A stretch of DNA of 33,748 nt from Candidatus Poribacteria bacterium (GTDB lineage Bacteria; Poribacteria; WGA-4E; WGA-3G). A program made the translations under genes and the position numbers. Within the stretch, counting starts at the first letter, position 1; every line of letters begins with the position of its first letter. Location: positions 1 to 33,748 of the forward strand of contig JAPOQK010000015.1 in NCBI GenBank assembly GCA_026710795.1. Direction: 5' to 3'. The notes under the pieces were generated by a model. That model was not told the origin of the DNA, did not search any database, and was given only the letters and a program-made list of their open reading frames with translations. Positions 1-8,032 of this stretch are shown one piece after another.

Positions 1-1
1 G

Positions 2-115
2 GTAGGGCATACCGAGACAGAAAACGCTTGTGGAGTCCAAGTAAGACCTCACACTGAGGCACGAGAGACGGAAGCAGGAAAAGCCGTTTGGAAGCAACAA
101 GTGCTGCCAATATAA
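2..115 (+). CDS. tnpB: IS200/IS605 TnpB, C-terminal fragment (cut by window edge)
   Basis: The reading frame is open from the window edge and ends at TAA 113-115, giving 37 residues. It contains GHTETENACG followed by VRPHTEA, which resembles the extreme C-terminus of IS605-family TnpB proteins (Gly-His-x-Glu ... Asn-Ala-Cys-Gly ... Val-Arg-Pro). TnpB is an RNA-guided RuvC-like nuclease carried by IS200/IS605 elements. The catalytic domain lies outside the window, so whether the gene is intact cannot be judged. The sequence right after the stop looks like the element's right end, which supports the call. Confidence 0.7.
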   Translation, partial: VGHTETENACGVQVRPHTEARETEAGKAVWKQQVLPI

Positions 116-157
116 GAGCTAAGAATCCCCCATGCTTTAGCGAGGGAGTATGTCAAA
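116..157 (+). mobile_element. Right end of the IS200/IS605 element (hairpin, possible omega-RNA 3' end)
   Basis: Directly after the tnpB stop comes a short imperfect hairpin, AATCCCCC ... GAGGGAGT, followed by TATGTCAA. A C-run/G-run hairpin just after tnpB is typical of IS200/IS605 right ends. In this family the same region encodes the guide scaffold (omega/reRNA) that overlaps the tnpB 3' end. The exact cleavage site cannot be fixed from one copy; the boundary near 157 is inferred from where the next repeat begins. Confidence 0.5.
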
Positions 158-163
158 TTGATG

Positions 164-208
164 TACTGTAGGACACAAACTAACAGATTGTGCTACAAAA
201 AGAGACAT
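164..208. repeat. Palindromic dispersed repeat, copy 1 (TGTAG..CACAAAC / GTTTGTG-CTACA family)
   Basis: A near-perfect hairpin at 167-197 has arms TGTAG and CACAAAC facing ATTGTG and CTACA. Flanking bases extend the similarity so that 164-208 is an almost identical direct copy of 644-687, differing by one substitution and one extra base. A third, diverged copy lies at 20573-20630. It codes for nothing visible and is probably a non-autonomous REP/MITE-like element. Confidence 0.75.
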
Positions 209-230
209 CGTATGTTAGAAATGGTATAAT
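202..230 (+). promoter_or_regulatory. Possible extended -10 promoter
   Basis: TGGTATAAT at 222-230 matches an extended -10 (TGn plus consensus TATAAT). The -35 candidate GAGACA at 202-207 lies 17 bases upstream and matches TTGACA at four of six positions. No gene begins soon after it. The AT-rich setting makes a chance match possible, and the same TAGAAATGGTATAA string recurs as a repeat end elsewhere in the window. Confidence 0.3.
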
Positions 231-363
231 ATGGTAGAATACATCTATATAACAGACATGGTACACCTCTACTCTATACATCCGATACTACCCTATAAAG
301 TTCAATTTGAGTGTCTCTTTTTTAGGTAAATATAACCGTCAATTGAATGGAACTAAAATGTCA

Positions 364-494
364 TACTTTAGAGTTTTTAGAGTCAATTGTAATTTTGTCT
401 TTTTTCGTATATGGCTATAATCTCTTTATAGCACTGGGTTTACGGCTTATATATGACAAATTTAGTCATAATTGACTCTAAAACTTTTAGAGTA
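364..494. repeat. 131-bp inverted-repeat (MITE-like) element
   Basis: The ends are inverted repeats of each other. The left end at 364-389 and the complement of 469-494 match at 22 of 26 positions, sharing TTTTAGAGTCAATT. A shorter second block (GACAAA at 455 and its complement near 395-399) extends the stem. The interior is AT-rich with no ORF. It may be a non-autonomous transposon or a structured RNA; a single copy in this window does not decide. Confidence 0.55.
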
Positions 495-643
495 TTGTTG
501 TAGATTGGTTAGATAGGTTAAAAAATCCCTTAAACAACAATTAGAATTCAATGTCGGAGGTTGCTATACTCGATTCAACCAACGGACTCAGGGTTATACC
601 ATTTCTATTAATAATTGTCTCATTTTAGTTGTTAGGATAGTAA

Positions 644-687
644 TACTGTAGGACACAAACTAACAGTTTGTGCTACAAAAAGGACAT
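644..687. repeat. Palindromic dispersed repeat, copy 2
   Basis: Second copy of the repeat at 164-208, with the hairpin core at 647-677. It ends in AAAAAGGACAT, so the repeat itself supplies the AAGGA used as Shine-Dalgarno by the gene starting at 689. The hairpin sits just upstream of the start and could affect its translation. Confidence 0.75.
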
Positions 688-688
688 T

Positions 689-1471
689 ATGTCTATTCAT
701 AGACCTGAAAAGTCATTTTGGCAAAAATACTGGACATATTTTGTTATCTGTGCTGTCCTGATTTCTATAACGGGATTTCTTGCCGTGTATAATTCACACT
801 TACGACTTTTAGCACGCAAAGAATTCGGTAATAGACTCACAATGTTTAAAAGACCGCCAAAAAATGCTATTGAAGGAGGACACTGGCATGCAAATGGAAC
901 TTGGCACAATGAGGCACACCCAATAAGGAATATACTTGAGAAACCACCAACACATAAACAACCCAGTGCGTCAAAACCACACCCGCATGATCTACTATCC
1001 GAAGATGAACACGAGGAAATCCATCGTCGTGAACTTGAAAAGAGTCGGAAAGATATTGAAGATTTATGGTCAGTAATGGATGAGAATCGCAGGGCTAATA
1101 TGGAACAACAGGAATTTGAAAGACTAATTCCAAACTTTCAAAGACAAATTCTCCACTACGAAGATTACGACTTTATATTAACCTATCCGACACCTGAAGA
1201 CATTTTGAGGCAGTATTCAGACCCTAAATCACTTACAGCATTTTGCAAGCGTCTTACAGAGTTTCAATTCCTGTTAAAAGAGATTTTAGATGAAATAGAC
1301 AAACGTCCAGCATTCGCAAAAAGAATAGTCATGTATTTTCCTGAATTTATGGAGAAGCTTGACAAAGTTTCCAAATTAGAGGTTCCGCAAATCAACGTTG
1401 GGGTGACAAATGACAACGAAGACAGCGGTCCCAATGATGATGAAGGGGGACCGAATACGAATGATGACTAA
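689..1471 (+). CDS. Hypothetical membrane-anchored protein with His-rich HWH motif
   Basis: 260 residues from ATG 689, preceded by AAGGA four bases upstream. An earlier in-frame TTG at 668 lies inside the palindromic repeat and is not preferred. Residues about 12-34 form one hydrophobic helix after a short basic N-terminus, which suggests a type II membrane anchor. Near residue 63 there is a Gly/His/Trp segment, GGHWHANGTWHNEAH, then a Pro/His linker, a charged helical middle (ELEKSRKDIEDLW, EFLLKEILDEIDKR-like) and a very acidic Asn/Asp-rich tail. I do not recognise a family. The HWH segment could bind metal, but that is a guess. It is the only sizeable plus-strand gene before 22 kb. Confidence 0.75.
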   Translation: MSIHRPEKSFWQKYWTYFVICAVLISITGFLAVYNSHLRLLARKEFGNRLTMFKRPPKNAIEGGHWHANGTWHNEAHPIRNILEKPPTHKQPSASKPHPHDLLSEDEHEEIHRRELEKSRKDIEDLWSVMDENRRANMEQQEFERLIPNFQRQILHYEDYDFILTYPTPEDILRQYSDPKSLTAFCKRLTEFQFLLKEILDEIDKRPAFAKRIVMYFPEFMEKLDKVSKLEVPQINVGVTNDNEDSGPNDDEGGPNTNDD

Positions 1472-1772
1472 AAACCAGTTATGGTACAAACAAGTAAATA
1501 TCCGTTAGGTGTTGTTTATATCTTTGCACACCCATAACCGACAATTTAAGTTCTTCGTAGGTCGGAGCGAGCTTGCGACCTACGACATCTTACATTCTGT
1601 AGGAGCGACCTCCTGGTCGCGATATAAGCACCTTTATCGCGACCAGGAGGTCGCTCCTACAAAGAAACTACCTCTACTACTTACAATTTGAGTTCAGGTA
1701 AATCAATCCCTTAAATTGACACCTATTGTTTAAATTTCTGCACATCCGATAGTTGTATGCTTGCATTTCACT
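1472..1772. other. Intergenic region with two hairpin repeats
   Basis: About 300 bases without a credible gene, between a plus-strand and a minus-strand gene that converge here. The central part is the repeat pair listed at 1556-1661. A plus-strand open frame across it encodes only translated repeat sequence and is not believed. The palindromes may act as a bidirectional transcription stop, though neither is followed by a clear T-run. Confidence 0.6.
1556..1661. repeat. Paired palindromic repeats (CGTAGGTCG type and TGTAGGAGCGACC type)
   Basis: Two adjacent hairpins. The first, 1556-1584, has perfect 9-bp arms CGTAGGTCG / CGACCTACG. The second, 1598-1661, has perfect 27-bp arms that begin TGTAGGAGCGACCTCC and a 10-base loop. 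The same two-part arrangement recurs near 32934-33078, and single hairpins of the second type occur at 9215, 18688 and, diverged, 31229. This is a dispersed intergenic palindrome family. Confidence 0.9.
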
Positions 1773-2978
1773 CTACAACCGATCAACAGTATACGCCTCC
1801 AACAAAGCCTCATCAATCTCAACACCAAAACCTGGTGCATCATTGAGCGTGAAAAATCCATCACGAGTAGTAGGACGCAAGCGACTATAAAGTTCATTTT
1901 CAACATCATTTCGGGAAGGACCAAACGTCTCCGCCATACACGGCATCGGTAGACAGGCAGTGAGATGCAATCCCCACGGTGTGCCTGCTTGGTGTAACCA
2001 TGTCGGGATACCGAGTTCCGCAGCTTCGCGTGCGATACGAAGGCATTCTGTAAATCCACCTGCCCAACTCACATCAGGTTGGATCATATCTGCTGCTTTC
2101 CATCGTAAAAGTTCTCGGAATCCGTATCGGGTGAATTCGTGCTCACCTGAGACTATCCATGTTGGATCTATCTTTTGGACTAACTGTGCCATTCCCGCAT
2201 AATCGTCAAGAGGTATCGGCTCCTCAATCCATTTGAGGTTAACATCCTTTGCTGCATCAGCAAAACGAAGTGTATAATCCACATCCCAACGAAGATAGAT
2301 GTCTGTCATAAGTTCCACTTCTGGTCCGATAGCATCGCGTGCGGTGTGTATCATATCAAGGTTTTGGGCAAAACCTTCCTCACCTTCCGCGAGTCCGTTT
2401 CTGAGGGGGAGTTTGCAAGCAGTGAACCCGTTCTCCGCATAATAACCGATATCAGCACCGGTTGCATACGCAGGAATCTGAAGAGTAGGTGAATCACTGA
2501 AAAGGCTATAGACAGGGGCATCCAGAATCTTACCACATAAATCAACGAGAGCAAGTTCTATCCCGCTTAACGCATAAATGACAAGTCCCCGTCGTCCATA
2601 GATAGAGGTAATGTGATACAGGTGTTCCCAAATCTCCTCTACATCAAGCGGGTCACGTCCGAGGACAAAGTGTTGAAGATGTTTGTCAATAATCATCGCA
2701 CCAGCAAGTCCACCACCGCCAAGACCGTATCCTTTTAATCCTTTATCGGTCGTAATTTCAACGATTAATGCACCAGCCTGTGCTGCGAAAGGTCCACGCC
2801 AATCAACATGCACATTATTAGATTTCGTCTGTCCCGGTATATCACCTTTTGCAAAACCGAGTGTTGGCATTGCACGCGGATTTAGATTAACGTGCCATGT
2901 CCGTATAGCTGCTACAGTATGGCGCGTTTTAGCGCGTGTTTTCCATTGTGTACTGAGTGAACTTTCGTTTGCCTGCAT
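1773..2978 (-). CDS. Enolase-superfamily acid-sugar dehydratase (L-rhamnonate dehydratase-like)
   Basis: 401 residues; ATG with AAGGA eight bases upstream. It is a mandelate racemase/muconate lactonizing enzyme-type protein: N-terminal capping domain to about residue 150, then a TIM-barrel. Metal ligands are visible as Asp226 (MTDIYLR), Glu252 (KWIEEP) and Glu279 (VSGEH). Further active-site signatures are IQPDVSWAGGFTE at about 299-311 and WLHQAG with His329. The GEH and QPDVxWxGGxTE blocks resemble L-rhamnonate dehydratase, which dehydrates an aldonic acid to a 2-keto-3-deoxy acid in the cytoplasm. The exact sugar acid cannot be read from sequence. It lies 25 bases downstream of the DUF6785 membrane protein gene, probably in the same transcript, which suggests uptake or processing of its substrate by that partner. 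Confidence 0.85.
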   Translation of the reverse strand: MQANESSLSTQWKTRAKTRHTVAAIRTWHVNLNPRAMPTLGFAKGDIPGQTKSNNVHVDWRGPFAAQAGALIVEITTDKGLKGYGLGGGGLAGAMIIDKHLQHFVLGRDPLDVEEIWEHLYHITSIYGRRGLVIYALSGIELALVDLCGKILDAPVYSLFSDSPTLQIPAYATGADIGYYAENGFTACKLPLRNGLAEGEEGFAQNLDMIHTARDAIGPEVELMTDIYLRWDVDYTLRFADAAKDVNLKWIEEPIPLDDYAGMAQLVQKIDPTWIVSGEHEFTRYGFRELLRWKAADMIQPDVSWAGGFTECLRIAREAAELGIPTWLHQAGTPWGLHLTACLPMPCMAETFGPSRNDVENELYSRLRPTTRDGFFTLNDAPGFGVEIDEALLEAYTVDRL

Positions 2979-3003
2979 AATTCAATTCCTTGTTCAGACG
3001 ATA

Positions 3004-4971
3004 TTAACGCGGGAGTGCGTGATAACCAATCCCACTAAAGAATCCTACGACCATCCAGATTCCTACCATGACATATTCACCAAAGATTAATCCGAATGCG
3101 ACTGGACGAAGCCTCCGATACATCAATGGTCCACCAAACTTGAGTATAATGTATTTTAGCATCCAACCAAAGAAAATTGATGACCACAAGTGAAACGAAG
3201 GATAGGTTGCACCTAAAAGGTATCCTATCGGATGTAATGACCACCAGACAAAACTTTGACGCATCCATAGCATAAAACCTGTAAATCCTGCACCAGCAAT
3301 CATACTATAGACTTCAAGCCAATTTGTTTCAATTGGAAATTGGATGACTTTATTCATACGATTAAAATATCCGCGTGGAGCACCGACATAGGACCAACTC
3401 TGAAGGAACAACGCGCCTCTATCATAAACAAGTGTCAAGGATGCATATACAGAAACGAGAATGGCGACAATAATTGAAACTCCGAGTATTGGAACAATAC
3501 GACGGCGGACAAGATGGACTTCATCTGCTGCCTTAAAGCTGTGCAGGAAATTCGGCATCATAAATTCTCCCCAATCCCGTAGAAAACCGCGTTGGAAACT
3601 GAGAACAGCAAGACTCTTTTGCCCTATTGCACTTGTGCCGATTGTATAGTTCATGTAATCTGATGGAAAGAAGGGTGCTTGCACAAGCAGCAATCCACCG
3701 TTTACCACCATCCACGATAATACAACAGAGGTAATGAAGATCGAAAGAAGTGTGACAACAGCGACCCAACCTGTTACTCCAGCAATCATAAAAAATGCAA
3801 CGAGTGTAACAAATCCGAAAATAAAACCGAGTAGTGCCAAACGATAAGAGATAGGTTCATCTGAGTCGTCTATCAATCGTCTTTCTCCTGAAGCATTTAC
3901 TTGTTGACTGGACATACCGAACGTTTTCCTTAGAATAGATTTGATATGCTCCCGTCCACCCCAGAAAACAGCAGGCACAAAGATTAGATACCCTCCCATA
4001 ACTTGTCGACTACAACTCACCCACGGTCCTATTCCGACACCAGTTGCATTCATGATAATATATTGAAGTTTGAAAAAGAGGAAGAAAAACCATAGACTAA
4101 ATGATACTTCAAGTGTTAACAACGCTGCTACACCGATAACCGAGAAGTAAATAGCAACGTTCATCGCGGGCCACATACCGAGTGTATGCCACGGTTTTTC
4201 AGTAAAAGCACGATGTATATTAAATAGTAATGGGATTTCCGGTACATTGGGATAGTGGGCATGCATTCCATTCAGAAAATGGATTAGCACAGGGAGGGTC
4301 ATACCTACCCATAGTAGTTTGTTCTTGAAAAATGCATTGAGAAGGTTACCCTGTTCAGGTTCTGCTGCCAGTTGTACAGGAATCTGAACTAACGGAAATG
4401 AAAACCTTTCACGCTCTATCCACTGTTTGCGTAGGATTGTGCATAGGCATATCGTTGTGAAATAGAATACGAGGATAAAAAGACCCCAGATAAGTAAGGG
4501 CTTGATCCAAGGTGCCCACGGAACGTTACCTCCCGGTGAAAGTCCTTCATAGAAATCTGTTACGGCTTGCGTGTCTGTAACTATCAACCAATCGGGGATA
4601 TGGGGTTGAAGTGTCTCCGCCCAATCGTTTTCAGGAGTTGTAAAATAACGTAGTGCTACGAGACAGGGAATCAGAAACTGCAGCAACCCCATTGAAGGGA
4701 TACCGACAGCAACTATGATCATCATCCAGATCACAGTTAATTCAAGTGCAGAAAAAGAAAATCGGTTGTTTCGTGTGAGAAAACGTAAGGGAAGATTGAC
4801 AAAGAAGACAAGAAGTAGCAATCCGAAGATTGAACCGACAGGTAGGTGGTTCCCTGCTATCCTTGAATTTTCTAAGAAATAGTTATTGTAGGGGGTGATT
4901 GCACACATAATCCCTACTAAAAGCAGTCCAACAAGGATAGCAGAGAATCGTATTTTTGGGTGGCGTGGCAT
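3004..4971 (-). CDS. DUF6785/DUF6784-type polytopic membrane protein, paralogue 1
   Basis: 655 residues with roughly 14 hydrophobic segments, in the inner membrane. ATG has AGGAAA seven to eight bases upstream. It shares colinear blocks with the protein at 14690-16633: LRKQWIERERFSFP here against LRKQWVERERLAYP there, FTEKPWH against FTEKPWN, SFSLWFFFLFFKLQ against SFSSWFFFFFYKAQ, and DSDEPISYRLALLG against DSDEPISYRLSLWG. These proteins look like the DUF6785/DUF6784 family of Poribacteria, Planctomycetes and relatives, which I recall as distantly similar to OPT-type transporters; that link is not proven here. The dehydratase gene follows after 25 bases and the sulfatase gene precedes after 121, so a role in sugar-acid or sulfated-sugar use is inferred. 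Confidence 0.8.
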   Translation of the reverse strand: MPRHPKIRFSAILVGLLLVGIMCAITPYNNYFLENSRIAGNHLPVGSIFGLLLLVFFVNLPLRFLTRNNRFSFSALELTVIWMMIIVAVGIPSMGLLQFLIPCLVALRYFTTPENDWAETLQPHIPDWLIVTDTQAVTDFYEGLSPGGNVPWAPWIKPLLIWGLFILVFYFTTICLCTILRKQWIERERFSFPLVQIPVQLAAEPEQGNLLNAFFKNKLLWVGMTLPVLIHFLNGMHAHYPNVPEIPLLFNIHRAFTEKPWHTLGMWPAMNVAIYFSVIGVAALLTLEVSFSLWFFFLFFKLQYIIMNATGVGIGPWVSCSRQVMGGYLIFVPAVFWGGREHIKSILRKTFGMSSQQVNASGERRLIDDSDEPISYRLALLGFIFGFVTLVAFFMIAGVTGWVAVVTLLSIFITSVVLSWMVVNGGLLLVQAPFFPSDYMNYTIGTSAIGQKSLAVLSFQRGFLRDWGEFMMPNFLHSFKAADEVHLVRRRIVPILGVSIIVAILVSVYASLTLVYDRGALFLQSWSYVGAPRGYFNRMNKVIQFPIETNWLEVYSMIAGAGFTGFMLWMRQSFVWWSLHPIGYLLGATYPSFHLWSSIFFGWMLKYIILKFGGPLMYRRLRPVAFGLIFGEYVMVGIWMVVGFFSGIGYHALPR

Positions 4972-5092
4972 AATAAGTTTCCTACGATATATAATGGTTC
5001 ATACATCTTAGACGTAATGAACTGTAGGGCACGGTGTTAAGCCGTTTTTTCTTGTTGCCACGCTATACACCTGTCACCTGATATTTCCTTTC

Positions 5093-6553
5093 TTATTCAC
5101 CTGTAGGTTCATCACGAAGGACTGGTTGATACAGACAAAGTTCTGCATCTACAATTCTACCATCGGGTAAAGTATACGCGTTTGGTGTACCTCTTCCCCA
5201 CGGTGCTGTCCACTCTTTACTGCGTTCTTTATCTATTTCTTTCTGTTTCTGGACATCTTCCCACGAGAAACCATCCATGAGTTGTTCGTGTAAAGATGCT
5301 TCCAGTTCTTTAACTTCAGATTTACCCGTTAGATTTTCAAATTCATCAGGGTCATTTTCCAGATCAAATAAGATGGATTCGTCCTCAGGAAAAGCGACAT
5401 ATTTATGTTGAGGTGTTCTCAACATACGCATTGGTCCAGTTGTCTGCGTTGCCCAATATTCACTGATTGCTGTATTTCGCCAACCATTAGCATTCCCAGA
5501 CATTAGGTTTGACAGATCCGATCCGTCTAAGCCATCAGGAATAGGTATGCCTGCCCTTGCACATAAAGTGGGGAAGAGATCGTTCAATTCAACAGGAGCA
5601 TCGATACGTCTACCGTGTGTATCTTTTGAACGAGTATCGTAAATAATTAGCGGAACTCTTGCTGCCGCTTCATAATAACTTGATTTCCACCACTGTCCAT
5701 GCTCACCAGCCATCTCACCGTGGTCAGTGGTATAAACGATAATTGTATTCTCCAACAGACCGTCGCGTTCCAAGATAGTTAGCAAATCACCGACACATTC
5801 ATCAAGATATTCGCAACAGGCATAGTATGCAGCACGTGCTTTTCGCGTCTCTTCCTCTGAAATAGCTGCGGTGTTGAAGCACTTGCGAAGTCCCTCTGCA
5901 AAACGATGTGTCTGTTCCAAATGTCCTGGTGGAATATTGGGCATGTCCACATTGTCAGGATAGTATTTGTCAAGAAGTCTTTTGGGAGCAGTCAACGGAA
6001 AGTGTGGTCGACTGTAACTTGCGAGCAAAAACCACGGTTGGTCATCTGGATGAGACCTTAAGTATTCGATTGTTTCTTCGTTAATCACACGTTCTTGCAA
6101 AAGACTTGCTGGAATTTCTGTTACTCCCGCATCCTTCGTGCGATTACGGTTCCCACTCAGTGGGTCGCGTTGATGTCCAGCATTCCCTCGCAGGTCACCG
6201 TATGGACGATTTTGAAATCCGTTGTTCTGTTCTTTACCACCAAAGTGCATTTTGCCAACAAGTGTTGTTGAATAACCGTGTTCTGCGAAATGTGATGGCA
6301 TCGTCAAGTGTTCTGGAAACAAGATAGAACCGTTATTCCAAGCGGAGCACTTGCGCGCATATTTTCCTGTCAACATACACATCCGTGAAGGAGTACAGAG
6401 TGGGAATTGGCAGTATGCCGCATCAAAATAGTTGCCAGATTCGGCAAGCCGATCAAGGTGTGGTGTTTGGACAATATCGTTTCCTTCACATCCGATAGCA
6501 TGTGGACTATGTTCGTCACTTTGAAGAAATAGGATATTCGGTTGTTGCGCCAT
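5093..6553 (-). CDS. Type I sulfatase (formylglycine-dependent)
   Basis: 486 residues; ATG with GGAGAT upstream. The N-terminus is PNILFLQSDEH, the usual first strand with metal ligand Asp13. The sulfatase signature is CTPSR at 53-57, where Cys53 would be converted to formylglycine by a maturase. Lys101 and His103 (GKMHFG), His184 (SRPHFP) and Asp277-His278 (TTDHGEMAGEHG) complete the active site. The C-terminal region carries DLENDPDEFENL, typical of the family. There is no signal peptide, so the enzyme is probably cytoplasmic and acts on a small imported sulfate ester. Its substrate is unknown; choline-sulfatase-like or glycan sulfatases are closest in pattern. It may form an operon with the two genes downstream. 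Confidence 0.9.
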   Translation of the reverse strand: MAQQPNILFLQSDEHSPHAIGCEGNDIVQTPHLDRLAESGNYFDAAYCQFPLCTPSRMCMLTGKYARKCSAWNNGSILFPEHLTMPSHFAEHGYSTTLVGKMHFGGKEQNNGFQNRPYGDLRGNAGHQRDPLSGNRNRTKDAGVTEIPASLLQERVINEETIEYLRSHPDDQPWFLLASYSRPHFPLTAPKRLLDKYYPDNVDMPNIPPGHLEQTHRFAEGLRKCFNTAAISEEETRKARAAYYACCEYLDECVGDLLTILERDGLLENTIIVYTTDHGEMAGEHGQWWKSSYYEAAARVPLIIYDTRSKDTHGRRIDAPVELNDLFPTLCARAGIPIPDGLDGSDLSNLMSGNANGWRNTAISEYWATQTTGPMRMLRTPQHKYVAFPEDESILFDLENDPDEFENLTGKSEVKELEASLHEQLMDGFSWEDVQKQKEIDKERSKEWTAPWGRGTPNAYTLPDGRIVDAELCLYQPVLRDEPTGE

Positions 6554-6579
6554 TATATTATCTCCTTTTTCTGTTAGTT

Positions 6580-6864
6580 TTAGTTCAGATTGGACAACTC
6601 ACCATACAGGTGGAAATCAACCCCGAAGGGTAACGCGATATCTGAATCCTTCTTGTCGAAGTGTTGTGAAAAATCAACCAATGTAAATCCGATGAGTTGT
6701 TTCGTCTCTGGGTGAAATCGCAAAATCACATCATCAGTATATTCCACGTAATCGGTATGTTCTGGTCGACCCCGTGTTACATAAAGCACGTCAGCTTCGC
6801 GATCATAGACTATTTTTAGTTCATCTTGATTGTTATTCATCTGATCTTTTTGCGATTGTTCCAT
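6580..6864 (-). CDS. DUF2283 family small protein
   Basis: 94 residues. The segment KIVYDREADVLYVTRGRPEHTD, broken here as KIVYDREADVLY then VTRGRPE, followed by a V-LRF and IGFTLVDFS pattern, matches the DUF2283 fold (YDxxADVLYI start, GfxllDfS end). Function is unknown for the family. There is a choice of starts: the first ATG at 6864 or a second ATG eight codons on; neither has a strong Shine-Dalgarno. It lies 26 bases upstream of the sulfatase gene on the same strand. Confidence 0.8.
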   Translation of the reverse strand: MEQSQKDQMNNNQDELKIVYDREADVLYVTRGRPEHTDYVEYTDDVILRFHPETKQLIGFTLVDFSQHFDKKDSDIALPFGVDFHLYGELSNLN

Positions 6865-6961
6865 CTATCAATGATGTGCCACATAATTATGACTTAACAC
6901 CTTCGATTTATCTGATAATTTTGACATTCAGTTAAGTTGACTAAAACCTATCTGTCTAATG

Positions 6962-7966
6962 TCAACCATCTGTTTTTGAGTATATCGCAATTAGAACGAA
7001 ACAGGTAGTTTGTAAATTCGCAGCAGGTGATTTTAGTTCTATTGGAATACTGCTGATATAACTACCATCTGTTTCTTGTGCTTTTGTCAGATAGGAAATT
7101 GCAACGCGTCGTGTATTGAGTGGGTCGTTGTAAGCAGCAAAAGCCATAATAGCGTTAGCAGTTACTTCCGGATCACTCGACCTGCCTTTAAATCTGGGAA
7201 ATCCACCATCTCTGTTTTGGAATTGTTTCATCCAAACAACCTGTTCATCAAGATCGTAGATATTTTTATCATATTTTCTGTCAGGCGACATCCCTTGCAA
7301 AACCCAAGATGTCACATAGATATCTGACTGAGTTCCGCCGGGAAGATTCCATACGTTTTCAAAATTATTCTGTTCAGCCAACCATTCCAAACTTGGTAGA
7401 ATAGGTTTGAAATGCCTTTCTGTAAATCCGAGTTTTTTGAATCCGACAAGCGTTGCGGAAGTATATAGAACATGTCCTGGTCCCTTGCTTTTACGTCCCC
7501 AACTACCAATTGGATTCTGTGCATTTTTTAACCACTGTAATCCGTTAAATTGTGTATCCGCATCTGCTTTAGCATTTGACAAGGCAATAAGGGCAAATGC
7601 TGTATGAGCGGTATTGTTGTTCCAACTACCATCATCACGCTGCTCGTTTTTCAAATATCTGACTCCACCCCGTATAACGCGAGATCCGGTCCCCCAACCT
7701 GCATCAGTTAATGCCCAGATAGCAAGAGCAGTAACTTCCGTATCACTTTTTCCACCCGGTATCAGGGGCCAACCGCCATCTCCATTTTGATGCTTCACAA
7801 TATATCTTTTCGCATTTTCGATCGTTCTGAAAATTGAGGATTCCACCGGTTTCTTTGGCTTCTCAATCAAGATATCCGATGATTCGACTTTAGTAATATT
7901 AAAACAGAAGAGAAACAACAGCAACTGACAACATAGTAAAATGAATGTGGTTTTTCGGTTTTTCAT
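6962..7966 (-). CDS. Secreted prenyltransferase/squalene-oxidase-repeat protein
   Basis: 334 residues; ATG with AGGTGA upstream. Residues 1-29 are a signal peptide (MKNRK, then a long hydrophobic run). The rest is an alpha-alpha toroid with repeating QW-type motifs: QNGDGGWP about 60, QRDDGSW about 109, QNPIGSWG about 150, QNRDGGFP about 247 and QETDGSY near the C-terminus, spaced by helices such as TEVTALAIWALTDAG. This is the terpenoid cyclase/protein prenyltransferase fold. I see no DxDD cyclase motif and it is exported, so squalene cyclization is unlikely. Proteins of this type are often of unknown function or bind glycans or peptides. It stands alone between a DUF2283 gene and an alcohol dehydrogenase. 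Confidence 0.8.
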   Translation of the reverse strand: MKNRKTTFILLCCQLLLFLFCFNITKVESSDILIEKPKKPVESSIFRTIENAKRYIVKHQNGDGGWPLIPGGKSDTEVTALAIWALTDAGWGTGSRVIRGGVRYLKNEQRDDGSWNNNTAHTAFALIALSNAKADADTQFNGLQWLKNAQNPIGSWGRKSKGPGHVLYTSATLVGFKKLGFTERHFKPILPSLEWLAEQNNFENVWNLPGGTQSDIYVTSWVLQGMSPDRKYDKNIYDLDEQVVWMKQFQNRDGGFPRFKGRSSDPEVTANAIMAFAAYNDPLNTRRVAISYLTKAQETDGSYISSIPIELKSPAANLQTTCFVLIAIYSKTDG

Positions 7967-8032
7967 TTTTTCACCTATACATATTAATTTCGATTGTTGG
8001 TTTTATGATTATCTACCGTTTATTATATATAC

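Noticed and set aside
1509..1691. 60-codon plus-strand ORF
   Set aside because: It is translated palindromic repeat sequence.
4972..5092. Riboswitch or structured leader upstream of the 655-residue membrane protein
   Set aside because: A GTAGGGCACGG-type repeat fragment is present, but I could not build a convincing conserved fold.
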